The notes: generated from the letters alone by a model not told the origin. Positions 7,284-12,737 are shown, numbered from the stretch's first letter. The stretch is DNA of 12,737 bases from Methanothrix sp. (GCA_012798025.1 JAAZNX010000133.1:1-12737); one strand, 5' to 3'. A program made the numbers and translations.

Positions 7284-7901
7284 ATGGACGAAGGGCAGAA
7301 ACGGTTTGTGGAGAGGACATTAAAGGATATTCAGAACGGCTGCAGTGTGACCATAGTCGCCCATGGAGACTCCATCACCGCAGGCTTTGCAGTGCGACGC
7401 GGCTTTCCATCATTTTGGCGAGAGATGCTGCAGCGTAAATATCCTGATGCAAGAATCGAGCTGATCAACAGCGGCATCTCAGGAGACACCACAATAGACG
7501 GCTTGGCCCGGCTGGACTGGTCAGTGCTCTCCTACGAGCCGGACCTCGTCAGCATCAACTTCGGAATCAATGACTGCGTCATGGGCCTTGGGCTGGACGA
7601 GTTCGAATTGAACCTTGTGCAGATGGTTCGACGCATCAGGGCTGGAGCCGGATCTGAGATTTTATTATTATCATCCCAGCCACTGGAGACGCCGCCCTAT
7701 GACAGACAGGTCCAGGATTACTACCAGGCCGTGCGAAGGGTGGCAAGTGAGATGGATGTAGGATTCGTGGACGTGTATGGAGCATGGATGGAGCGCGTGC
7801 GCCAGGGAACGCCTCTGTCAAGCCTCATCCTTCCGGGGCTCGATCATCCCAACGAGGCGGGATACAAGATCATCGCCGAGGAGCTTATGAAACTATTTTA
7901 A
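7284..7901 (+). CDS. SGNH/GDSL-family hydrolase, cytosolic, substrate unknown
   Basis: 205-residue hydrolase of the SGNH superfamily (GDSL-like esterases/lipases). Block I is HGDSITAG with nucleophile S30; block II is NSGISGDTT near 62-70, giving the oxyanion glycine; block III is GINDC with N96; block V is LDHPNEAGY with H188. There is no signal peptide or membrane segment, so it should act inside the cell on an ester or acyl group that cannot be named from sequence. The aspartate normally three residues before the histidine (DxxH) is G185 here, while D187 sits directly before the histidine. It starts 14 bp after trpA. The frame is also open from TTG codons at 7263 and 7266 that overlap the trpA end; ATG 7284 is preferred although no clear ribosome site precedes either. 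It is probably transcribed with trpBA. A link to tryptophan metabolism is not established. Its stop codon directly abuts the stop codon of the opposing gene. Confidence 0.85.
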   Translation: MDEGQKRFVERTLKDIQNGCSVTIVAHGDSITAGFAVRRGFPSFWREMLQRKYPDARIELINSGISGDTTIDGLARLDWSVLSYEPDLVSINFGINDCVMGLGLDEFELNLVQMVRRIRAGAGSEILLLSSQPLETPPYDRQVQDYYQAVRRVASEMDVGFVDVYGAWMERVRQGTPLSSLILPGLDHPNEAGYKIIAEELMKLF

Positions 7902-8453
7902 TCACAAATTGGCGAATCGATCCAATATCCACCTATTTCGCACCTCAGGATGAAATATTATGCCATAAATTGACAGGTTCTTGTGCTTGAATGCCTCCAC
8001 GTGCTCATCGTATCCTGCCAGCAGCAGAAAATCGTCCGGCACTGTCACGCCAAAGTTATGCAAGTGGTAGCCCTCTATCGTCCTCGGCTCGCCCAACAAC
8101 GCCGACTCCCGAATTATCTCAATGGTCTCAAGACCAATTGCTTGCTGCGGAACTATCCTGCCGCCAAATACGGATCCTATGACCTGCATCCCTGCGCAGA
8201 TGCCAAGGAGGGGCGTCCTACAACATTTAATCCATGAAAATGAACTAATCTGCTTTGCGTAGTAGTTATCCTTCAGAGCCGTGCCGCACAGGATTATTTT
8301 ATCGTACTTCTCCGGCATGTGTCGCGCGAGCTCTGAATAGTGCCTGATCTCGATTGAAAAACCTGAGTGCATGAGGATGTCTGCAATTGGATGCACGAAC
8401 TCGTACATCGAGAGCGACTCCTTCTCATAGCACAGGTCCACTAGCAGGATCAT
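7902..8453 (-). CDS. Class I glutamine amidotransferase (GMP-synthase-like), coupled to the Dph6-type gene
   Basis: 183-residue stand-alone class I (triad) glutamine amidotransferase domain. C86 in LLGICAGMQ is the nucleophile; H168 and E170 in IIFHPEVRN complete the triad, so glutaminase activity should be intact. The remainder fits the flavodoxin-like fold: N-terminal ILLVDLCYEKE, YDKIILCGT, GGRIVPQ and YHLHNFGV. Such domains release ammonia for a synthetase partner. No synthetase domain is fused here, and the gene most tightly linked to it is the PP-loop ligase just upstream: its ATG overlaps that stop codon (ATGA), with GGTGGA six bases upstream of the ATG inside the ligase reading frame. 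It is clearly not the GMP synthase pair, since no GuaA synthetase domain is nearby. The acceptor of the ammonia is unknown; supplying the Dph6-type ligase is an inference from gene order alone. Confidence 0.85.
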   Translation of the reverse strand: MILLVDLCYEKESLSMYEFVHPIADILMHSGFSIEIRHYSELARHMPEKYDKIILCGTALKDNYYAKQISSFSWIKCCRTPLLGICAGMQVIGSVFGGRIVPQQAIGLETIEIIRESALLGEPRTIEGYHLHNFGVTVPDDFLLLAGYDEHVEAFKHKNLSIYGIIFHPEVRNRWILDRFANL

Positions 8454-9130
8454 TTATCCACCAGCCGCATCTCTTCGATGAAAAGCCGTCCCCGGTAATT
8501 GCAGTAGCTTTTAGACGATCTCAAGATCTCAAGCCGCTTTTGGAAAATCGGACCGTCCAAGACCATCGTCTCAAGCTCTCCGCCCTCGCCTGAAGGACTG
8601 ACCTTATATTTTTTCCAAAGCTCTTCAAGCCTACAAATGCACTCTGCAGTAAGCTCTTCGCCAAGCCAGGAGTCATCGAAAGGATAGGCGAAGACGCCGG
8701 TGATGATAACCTGGAAGCCCTCCAATAATAGCTGCCTCAGATAGTCCACCTGATTTATCTGCCAGAGTGGGTTGAAGCACCATAGATCGAGGGCTTGGCA
8801 GATTCTCTGCGTGCGCACAGCCTGGTAGACCGACTCGATGGCACCCGTGACGACACCCTGTATGCCATATTCATCTCTGGCACCTTTGATGGCAGCTGCC
8901 AGATCCTCAAGCTCCTTCTCCTTTTCTCCGAGGGTAGGCCTGCAAAGCAAAGGTATGCCAACTGCCTCTGCCTGCAAGTTGGTGCGATGGATGTTGGGCG
9001 TGTGGAACATGTAGCTGTCTGGATTCTGAGAGATAAGAGTGATCAGGCAGGCTACCTGATTCTTTTGCATGGCTCGATAGGTTGCGAAGACTGAGTCTTT
9101 GCCGCCTGAGAAAAGCACGCCCAGTTTCAC
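8450..9130 (-). CDS. dph6: Diphthine-ammonia ligase family protein (Dph6 / MJ0570-type PP-loop ATPase)
   Basis: 226-residue PP-loop ATP pyrophosphatase. SGGKDS at 8-13 is the ATP-binding PP-motif. GVVTGAIESVYQAVRTQRIC, FNPLWQ, GVFAYPFDDSWLG and GEGGELETMVLDGP are hallmarks of the Dph6 (MJ0570) family. Dph6 catalyses the last step of diphthamide formation, the ATP-dependent amidation of diphthine on the conserved histidine of elongation factor 2. The length is usual for the single-domain archaeal form (about 225-235 residues). The start is GTG at 9130, four bases after the stop of the cobyric acid synthase gene, with KLGVLFSGGKDS following directly. The gene overlaps the downstream amidotransferase gene by four bases. 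Some archaea hold several members of this family, so the substrate could be something other than diphthine; function is assigned by family. Confidence 0.85.
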   Translation of the reverse strand: MKLGVLFSGGKDSVFATYRAMQKNQVACLITLISQNPDSYMFHTPNIHRTNLQAEAVGIPLLCRPTLGEKEKELEDLAAAIKGARDEYGIQGVVTGAIESVYQAVRTQRICQALDLWCFNPLWQINQVDYLRQLLLEGFQVIITGVFAYPFDDSWLGEELTAECICRLEELWKKYKVSPSGEGGELETMVLDGPIFQKRLEILRSSKSYCNYRGRLFIEEMRLVDK

Positions 9131-9134
9131 AAGA

Positions 9135-10586
9135 TCATGCGTCCAGGTCGAGCATTTGCCAGACCTTTTTCATATCCAGGTTTCTCTGAACTGCCCCTGC
9201 CAGCTCATCGAAGCCATCTCCTCTGGAAGCTTGTTCTCGCAACAGGTTTCGGCGACTGTAGAGATAGTCAAGAAATGAATTACGGAAGTTATCGTTCTCG
9301 AAGATGCCATGCAGGTAGGTCCCAATCACAAGGCCGTCTTCTGACACTGCACCGTCGTCCTCAAAGGCCGCCTCGCCTGCGGAGTCTGTTACACCCATGT
9401 GGATCTCGTAACCTGTGACCTCTTGACCTCGGATATTTTCCAGAATTGGACCTTTCCCTGTGACCTTCTTTCTGACCTGCACAGTCCTCTTTTCATAAAG
9501 ATCGAAACGAGTTACTGCATCCAGGATCCCCAGGCCTGGGATCGTCCCAACTGTGTCCTCGATGCCACAATCGATGATCTCCCGCCCCAACATCTGATAG
9601 CCTCCGCAAATACCAAGAACTGGCGTGCTCTTCAGGGACAGAATCTGCCGGTCCATACCCTTCCTTCTCATCTCCTGAAGATCCGAGACCGTGTTCTTGG
9701 TGCCGGGAAGGATCACAGCGTCTGGATTGCCAAGAGGCTCCCCAAGGCCTACGTACCTGACGCGAGCGGAACGCTCCAGTGGCTCGAAGTCCGTGAAGTT
9801 GCTGATGCGAGGAAGCTTGATCACTGCAATCTCGACATCCTCATGGGGGCCGCGAGCTTTCTTGTCACCAAGGGATACTGAGTCCTCCGAGGGTATTTCC
9901 AGGTCAAGATATGGAAGAACGCCCAAAACAGGAACGCCTGTAAGCTTTTCCAGCGACTGCATCCCGGATCCGAGGATGGTGGGATCGCCCCTGAACTTGT
10001 TGATCACAAGTCCCTTGACCAGTGGCCTGATATCATCGGGAAGGAGCTGAACTGTGCCAAAGAGGCTGGCGAAAACCCCTCCACGCTCGATGTCCCCAAC
10101 AAGGATTATCGGGGCCTGTAGGTGACGTGCAACGTAGATGTTGGCGATATCCCTATCGAAGAGATTGATCTCTGCAGCGCCTCCTGCACCTTCTACTACT
10201 ATGTAATCATAGTCCTTCTCCAGCTCCTGGACTGAGCGATCAACTACCTCTTTGAGGCCCTCGATGCCCATATAATATTCCTCAGCCGATTTGTCAGCCA
10301 GCGGCTTGCCAAGGACTATGACCTGGCTGGTACGGTCGCCCTTGGGCTTTAGGAGGATGGGGTTCATGAACTCGCAGGGCTCAGTGCGGGCTGCCCATGC
10401 CTGCACTGCTTGAGCAATTCCGATCTCTCCCCCGGAGCGCGTCACCCAGGAATTCAAGCTCATATTTTGGGACTTGAAGGGTGCGACCCGCAAGCCACGA
10501 TTGCTTAGCAGACGGCACAGGGCGGCGACGAGGGTGCTCTTCCCGGAGTGAGATGTGGTGCCGAGGACTACGATGATGTGAGTCAT
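9135..10586 (-). CDS. cbiP: Cobyric acid synthase (adenosylcobyrinate a,c-diamide amidotransferase)
   Basis: 483-residue enzyme (CobQ in aerobic nomenclature) that amidates the b, d, e and g carboxylates of adenosylcobyrinate a,c-diamide in turn, using glutamine and ATP. The N-terminal ATP-binding dethiobiotin-synthetase-like domain shows GTTSHSGKST near the start, FKSQNMSLNS, MNPILLKPKGD, VEGAGGAAEINL and DIERGGVFASL. The C-terminal glutamine amidotransferase domain has nucleophile C327 in LGICGGYQML and catalytic H426 in YLHGIFEN. The ATG at 10586 begins THIIVVLG; a TTG two codons upstream directly follows the preceding stop codon and is less likely. It is the third gene of a tightly packed minus operon, six bases after the 98-residue gene and four before dph6. 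Together with btuF/btuC it shows both synthesis and uptake of cobamides in this region. Confidence 0.96.
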   Translation of the reverse strand: MTHIIVVLGTTSHSGKSTLVAALCRLLSNRGLRVAPFKSQNMSLNSWVTRSGGEIGIAQAVQAWAARTEPCEFMNPILLKPKGDRTSQVIVLGKPLADKSAEEYYMGIEGLKEVVDRSVQELEKDYDYIVVEGAGGAAEINLFDRDIANIYVARHLQAPIILVGDIERGGVFASLFGTVQLLPDDIRPLVKGLVINKFRGDPTILGSGMQSLEKLTGVPVLGVLPYLDLEIPSEDSVSLGDKKARGPHEDVEIAVIKLPRISNFTDFEPLERSARVRYVGLGEPLGNPDAVILPGTKNTVSDLQEMRRKGMDRQILSLKSTPVLGICGGYQMLGREIIDCGIEDTVGTIPGLGILDAVTRFDLYEKRTVQVRKKVTGKGPILENIRGQEVTGYEIHMGVTDSAGEAAFEDDGAVSEDGLVIGTYLHGIFENDNFRNSFLDYLYSRRNLLREQASRGDGFDELAGAVQRNLDMKKVWQMLDLDA

Positions 10587-10592
10587 GTTCAA

Positions 10593-10889
10593 TTATCCGA
10601 AGATCGCTCCCATTCCAGCCTCTGCGGCCTCAGCTTCGTCACGAAAAGCCTTTAGCAGTCTCTCGCCGTCCTCGCCCTTCAGCTCCTTTGCAGGAGACTT
10701 TTCCAGGAGTCTCCTGGCCTCCTCTGCCAGCTCATCCCTGGCCTTGATGTACATGCACATCCCAGCCATGTCATACCCCATGGACCTGCAATCCCGCACA
10801 GTGGGCCCGAGCCGCTTCCAGAACTCCTCATCCAGCAACTTTTTCATGGCCTTTTCGCCATCCATTTCATAAGTATAAACTAGCTCCAT
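10593..10889 (-). CDS. Small helical protein of unknown function, directly upstream of cbiP
   Basis: 98 residues, not recognised. It is charged and largely helical in appearance, with a methionine- and cysteine-bearing central segment (VRDCRSMGYDMAGMCMY, C34 and C45) and an alanine/glutamate-rich C-terminal half (EEARRLLEKSPAKEL, FRDEAEAAEAGMGA). No signal peptide or membrane segment. ATG 10889 is preferred; a TTG two codons upstream (10895) is possible, and GGGG lies close before both. It is very likely a real gene: it fills the space between two genes of the same strand with gaps of 16 and 6 bases, and its composition is protein-like. Position next to cobyric acid synthase suggests a role with corrinoids, metal ions or the neighbouring amidation enzymes, but nothing in the sequence proves it. 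Confidence 0.7.
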   Translation of the reverse strand: MELVYTYEMDGEKAMKKLLDEEFWKRLGPTVRDCRSMGYDMAGMCMYIKARDELAEEARRLLEKSPAKELKGEDGERLLKAFRDEAEAAEAGMGAIFG

Positions 10890-10905
10890 ACTCAACCCCA
10901 GGGCC

Positions 10906-11109
10906 TTAAAGATCCCGCACTGCCTTCTTCAGCATTTCAGTGCATCTATCCATGAGATCTGCAGCATCACATATATCTTGTGCCGCGACCTCGCTTATTG
11001 CTTTAACCTGGCCTGCGCGATCGCGAAAAGATTTGCTGTGGCTTTCGTTGTGTTCTATCCAATGATCGAGCAGCTTTTTTGCGGATTCTTTGCTGATATC
11101 ATTCGTCAT
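10906..11109 (-). CDS. Small His-motif helical protein, first gene of the cbiP operon
   Basis: 67 residues, predicted all-helical. The N-terminal helix carries LLDHWIEHNESHSKSF, placing H16, H20 and H24 one turn apart on one face, a geometry able to bind a metal ion; C47 and C56 lie in the second half (DICDAADLMDRCTEML). The pattern LLxHWIEHNxxHxxxFR feels like a recurring prokaryotic small-domain motif, sometimes found near metal-handling genes, but I cannot name the family with certainty. ATG 11109 follows GGCGAT at five bases, and a box A is suitably placed upstream. The next gene starts 16 bases after its stop. A role in cobalt or nickel handling for the cobamide pathway is inference from the histidines and the operon only. 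Confidence 0.72.
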   Translation of the reverse strand: MTNDISKESAKKLLDHWIEHNESHSKSFRDRAGQVKAISEVAAQDICDAADLMDRCTEMLKKAVRDL

Positions 11110-11140
11110 CTAATATCGCCTTTCAGTTTTCAAAAGAAGT

Positions 11141-11157
11141 GGTATAAACCAAATACC
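11141..11157 (-). promoter_or_regulatory. Promoter with overlapping inverted repeat for the minus operon
   Basis: Read on the minus strand, TTTATA (11148-11143) is a box A whose predicted transcript start near 11120 leaves a leader of about 10 nt before ATG 11109. The same bases lie inside an inverted repeat, GGTAT-N7-ATACC (11141-11145 and 11153-11157). A protein bound there would block TBP, a usual arrangement for archaeal repressors. The regulator is unknown. Confidence 0.45.
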
Positions 11158-11206
11158 TTTTGGTCAATCTCGACGCCATTTTTCTTATGCAGATATTGAT
11201 AAGTGT

Positions 11207-11262
11207 GGGCAAAGTCGAAGTTAGGAGCGTTGTGAGGATATGCACGTTTTCGACTTTGGCCC
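11207..11262. repeat. Inverted repeat sharing the GTCGAA element
   Basis: AAAGTCGAA (11211-11219) and TTCGACTTT (11249-11257) pair perfectly over 9 bp, and flanking GGGC (11207-11210) can pair with GGCCC (11258-11262) with one bulge. The loop is about 29 bases. It could be a transcribed hairpin, or two binding half-sites, since GTCGAA/TTCGAC recurs in the palindrome at 11377-11394. The long loop makes a simple intrinsic terminator unlikely. Confidence 0.55.
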
Positions 11263-11376
11263 GCTGATCTGTTTGAAATCCAGCGATAAAAGAATGTGGT
11301 ACACGACCTGTTGGCAGCTATTTGCCCGTGACTTGCAAGCGCCAGAGAACATCGGCATCGCGCATGCAGTAATTTG

Positions 11377-11404
11377 TTTCGACCTAGGTCGAAATGTTTT
11401 TAAG
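11377..11404 (+). promoter_or_regulatory. Perfect 18-bp palindrome adjoining box A of the 118-residue gene
   Basis: TTTCGACCTAGGTCGAAA (11377-11394) is a perfect palindrome. Two bases later TTTTTAAG (11397-11404) can act as box A, predicting a transcript start near 11426 and a leader of about 22 nt that contains GGAGGGG (11438-11444). The palindrome occupies the BRE or just-upstream position, where archaeal activators and some repressors bind. It is a strong operator candidate; the regulator is not identifiable here. Confidence 0.6.
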
Positions 11405-11447
11405 TGGATCTGAAATACAGTTGTAATATTGTTGTGTGGAGGGGAGC

Positions 11448-11804
11448 ATGTCGGGTTGCGAGCATAAGGTCTCGGGCAGCAAGGAGAAGGTATGGTTGCC
11501 TTACTATTACGAAGGCAGAGAGAGAGGGCTCAAGCCACATCCCTACTGCATCGAGTGTGGGCTGATCAAGAATCTGTCATCTGAAAGGCCGCACTCCGTT
11601 GGCTTTTTTATGAACATAGTCGCGGAGATGGCCAAGCGTTATAAGATCACACAGATCCAAACCAGGCTAATCGCTCTGGAGATGGAGAAACAAGCGCTTG
11701 ATGACCAATTTGGATTGGATCGACAGCAGCAGGAGAATCAATTTGTTGAGATAGCGACGCGGATTCTCAACGTGCCTGCTAGGGTCGTATCTGAGCTCCT
11801 TTGA
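11448..11804 (+). CDS. Small archaeal protein with a CxH...CxxC zinc-ribbon-like N-terminus
   Basis: 118 residues. C4 and H6 (GCEHK) with C34 and C37 (HPYCIECG) form a plausible zinc site spanning the conserved-looking WLPYYYEGRERGLKPHPYC segment. The remainder is helical: FFMNIVAEMAKRYKI, a QIQTRLIALEMEK helix and a C-terminal ATRILNVPARVVSELL helix that could be helix-turn-helix-like. The frame opens at GTG 11436, but that codon overlaps the GGAGGGG ribosome site, so ATG 11448 four bases after it is the start. It resembles conserved euryarchaeal hypothetical proteins in my recollection, with no assigned function. It is monocistronic: a hairpin with a T-run follows, and its own promoter with a palindromic operator precedes it. 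Zinc binding and nucleic-acid binding are inferences. Confidence 0.8.
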   Translation: MSGCEHKVSGSKEKVWLPYYYEGRERGLKPHPYCIECGLIKNLSSERPHSVGFFMNIVAEMAKRYKITQIQTRLIALEMEKQALDDQFGLDRQQQENQFVEIATRILNVPARVVSELL

Positions 11805-11863
11805 ATAGAACAAATTAGTAGGATCTTCTCTTTCTAGAGGACCCTTGCTTTCAGAGATGTGCC

Positions 11864-11885
11864 GGAGCAGAGGGCTCCATTTTTA
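11864..11885 (+). terminator. Hairpin plus T-run after the 118-residue gene
   Basis: GGAGC (11864-11868), loop AGAGG and GCTCC (11874-11878) are followed by ATTTTTAT. This is about 60 bases after the stop codon at 11804. The T-run alone would suit archaeal termination; the short stem adds support. The rest of 11887-12000 is AT-rich with a small inverted repeat (AATCAT-TC-ATGATT, 11946-11959) and no gene. Confidence 0.5.
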
Positions 11886-12004
11886 TATCGGAAAAAGGTT
11901 CTGATTTAAAGTAAGTTTATTAGTTCAGTTTATGTGATAAGATGTAATCATTCATGATTTCTTAAATTCTAATAAAGACGCTAATCTGACATAACAAAGG
12001 TAAG

Positions 12005-12012
12005 GTATATAG
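12005..12012 (+). promoter_or_regulatory. Candidate box A of the 157-residue gene
   Basis: GTATATAG at 12005-12012 predicts a transcript start near 12034 and a leader of about ten bases before ATG 12045. A weaker TTCTTAAATTC at 11958-11968 is an alternative. No good Shine-Dalgarno precedes the start (only GGCG at 12037-12040), consistent with a near-leaderless message. Confidence 0.45.
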
Positions 12013-12044
12013 ATTCAGCTGGAAAGAGAAAAAGAAGGCGAACG

Positions 12045-12518
12045 ATGATGATGTTGAATTTTAATTTGGAGGAGGCCAACGTAATTTTGTCAGCATTAAG
12101 CGACATGGACGATTTTTACTTGCCAAAATCGATATCCAGAAAAGACCTGTATACATTGGCGAGGAAATTCGCTGTCACAATTGGCCTGAGACCCACTGAC
12201 GATGGTAAATTGCCACTTCCAAATCTGTTTAGAGACAGGTTTGACGCTTCCACAACCGTAATGGTGGATATAACACAGACAGAGATCGACTACATTATCT
12301 GCGCCCTGGCTGCAATGAACTTTGAGAAAACAGGACATCCCAAGAACATAATCTCGGCCACCAGCAAAGCTTACAATAAGTTAAGTGCCCTATATAGCGA
12401 TGGCTTATTTGATGAATCCGATCCGGAAATATGGGAAATAGTAGTTACAAATCAATCAGCCGTAGGCCAGGGATCGGCATCCTGCGGTGATTGCTGTTCA
12501 ACCTGCAACAAAAAATAG
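12045..12518 (+). CDS. Unrecognised protein with a duplicated helical unit and a CxxCCxxC tail
   Basis: 157 residues from the first of three consecutive ATG codons (12045, 12048, 12051); the second or third may be the real start. Residues 4-48 (NLEEANVILSALSDMDD ... LYTLARKFAVTIGL) and 74-116 (TQTEIDYIICALAAMNF ... ATSKAYNKLSAL) align as an internal duplication of a roughly 43-residue helical unit, joined by a PLPNLF linker. The tail SCGDCCSTCNKK (C147, C150, C151, C154) is a dense cysteine cluster able to bind zinc or another soft metal. I recognise no family. The gene is more AT-rich than the trp and xse genes and is flanked by AT-rich DNA. It has its own promoter candidate and ends before a strong hairpin, so it is probably a single-gene transcript. 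Confidence 0.75.
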   Translation: MMMLNFNLEEANVILSALSDMDDFYLPKSISRKDLYTLARKFAVTIGLRPTDDGKLPLPNLFRDRFDASTTVMVDITQTEIDYIICALAAMNFEKTGHPKNIISATSKAYNKLSALYSDGLFDESDPEIWEIVVTNQSAVGQGSASCGDCCSTCNKK

Positions 12519-12535
12519 GCAGGGAAAAAGAAAAT

Positions 12536-12572
12536 GATCGGGCCCTCGCCTTAGTAGGGCTCAGGCCCGATC
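12536..12572. terminator. Strong hairpin between convergent genes, probably bidirectional terminator
   Basis: GATCGGGCC (12536-12544) pairs perfectly with GGCCCGATC (12564-12572) around a 19-base loop. An A-rich run (AAAAAGAAAA, 12526-12535) precedes it and a pyrimidine-rich TTTCTTCCTTCC follows it, so transcripts from either side would carry a hairpin followed by a U-rich stretch. The right arm lies inside the last codons of the minus-strand gene ending at 12551. Confidence 0.6.
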
Positions 12573-12737
12573 GCATTTCTTCCTTCCTCTCGCGCGATCT
12601 TCTCCACGTAGCACTGAACGGATTTCTTGTAGCCACTCCTCTTTGCAAGCCTATGTATCTCCTTCATCACGCCGCTGCCATATTGCATGGCCTTCTTCTC
12701 ATGGCGGGCTACAGATGCAGGCAAGTGCTTCTCTGCA
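12551..12737 (-). CDS. C-terminal fragment of an unrecognised basic protein (partial, N-terminus off the right edge)
   Basis: 61 codons are open from the right edge to a TAA at 12551-12553. The visible part is basic and helical: KHLPASVARHEKKAMQYG, VMKEIHRLAKRSGYKKS, CYVEKIAREEGRNAIG, ending PEPY. Codon-like composition and the convergent terminator hairpin support a real gene. No start is visible and the family is not recognised; a nucleic-acid-binding role would fit the charge but is not shown. Confidence 0.65.
   Translation of the reverse strand, partial: AEKHLPASVARHEKKAMQYGSGVMKEIHRLAKRSGYKKSVQCYVEKIAREEGRNAIGPEPY

Larger units (their letters stand above)
11110..11447. other. 338-bp divergent intergenic region with inverted repeats and no gene seen
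   Basis: No credible coding region was found between the divergent genes starting at 11109 and 11448. The stretch holds the minus-operon promoter near the left end, a widely spaced inverted repeat at 11207-11262, a perfect palindrome at 11377-11394 and a box A at 11397-11404. Bases 11263-11370 show nothing I can interpret. A short untranslated RNA in the middle cannot be excluded. Confidence 0.6.

Noticed and set aside
9399..10050. Long plus-strand open frames opposite cbiP (up to 160 residues)
   Set aside because: Cobyric acid synthase on the other strand is unambiguous; these frames have no ribosome sites or recognisable motifs.
11263..11370. Possible tRNA or small structured RNA in the divergent gap
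   Set aside because: No T-loop (GGTTCRA) or acceptor pairing was seen, and no extended helices beyond the listed inverted repeats.
11946..11959. AATCAT-TC-ATGATT inverted repeat
   Set aside because: It is short and lies in very AT-rich DNA where such repeats arise by chance; it is not well placed relative to the box A chosen for the next gene.

Overview
The window looks like chromosomal DNA of a methanogenic archaeon of the Methanosarcinales, most likely a Methanothrix (Methanosaeta) relative. Four things point there. Ribosome-binding sites are GGTGA-like and TTG/GTG starts are used. Upstream regions carry TATA-like box A elements (TTTAAATC, CTTAAATATC, TTTATA). The gene set mixes archaeal genes (a Dph6/MJ0570-family PP-loop ligase, cobyric acid synthase, small euryarchaeal zinc-ribbon-like proteins) with bacterial-type genes that some methanogens carry (xseAB). 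The genus is an inference; no rRNA or other marker gene is present. I saw no tRNA, rRNA, CRISPR array, transposase or integrase.

Layout. 1-1560 (minus): a secreted ABC-type substrate-binding domain fused to pentapeptide repeats, running off the left edge. 1708-3739 (plus): a BtuF-like binding protein and a BtuC-like permease for cobalamin or a related chelate, with no ATPase gene beside them. 3798-5221 (plus): both subunits of exonuclease VII. 5307-7901 (plus): trpB and trpA, overlapping and translationally coupled, followed by a cytosolic SGNH hydrolase. A box A and TGTAC/GTACA-type elements lie upstream of trpB. 11109-7902 (minus): a compact operon of five genes read leftward: two small proteins of unknown function, cobyric acid synthase, a Dph6-type ATP-dependent amidoligase and a small class I glutamine amidotransferase that overlaps the ligase gene by four bases. 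11448-11804 (plus): a small protein with a CxH...CxxC pattern, behind an 18-bp perfect palindrome. 12045-12518 (plus): an unrecognised protein with an internal duplication and a CxxCCxxC tail. 12551-12737 (minus): the C-terminus of another unrecognised gene, convergent with the previous one across a strong hairpin.

How it fits together. Cobamides are essential to methanogens, and the window holds both an import module (btuF/btuC) and a late corrin-amidation step (CbiP). The minus operon has an amidation theme: CbiP takes amide nitrogen from glutamine, Dph6 makes an amide on elongation factor 2, and a second amidotransferase is coupled to Dph6. The most interesting leads are this Dph6-amidotransferase pair, the shared GTCGAA/TTCGAC elements in the 11110-11447 gap, and the uncharacterised small His/Cys proteins at the right end.
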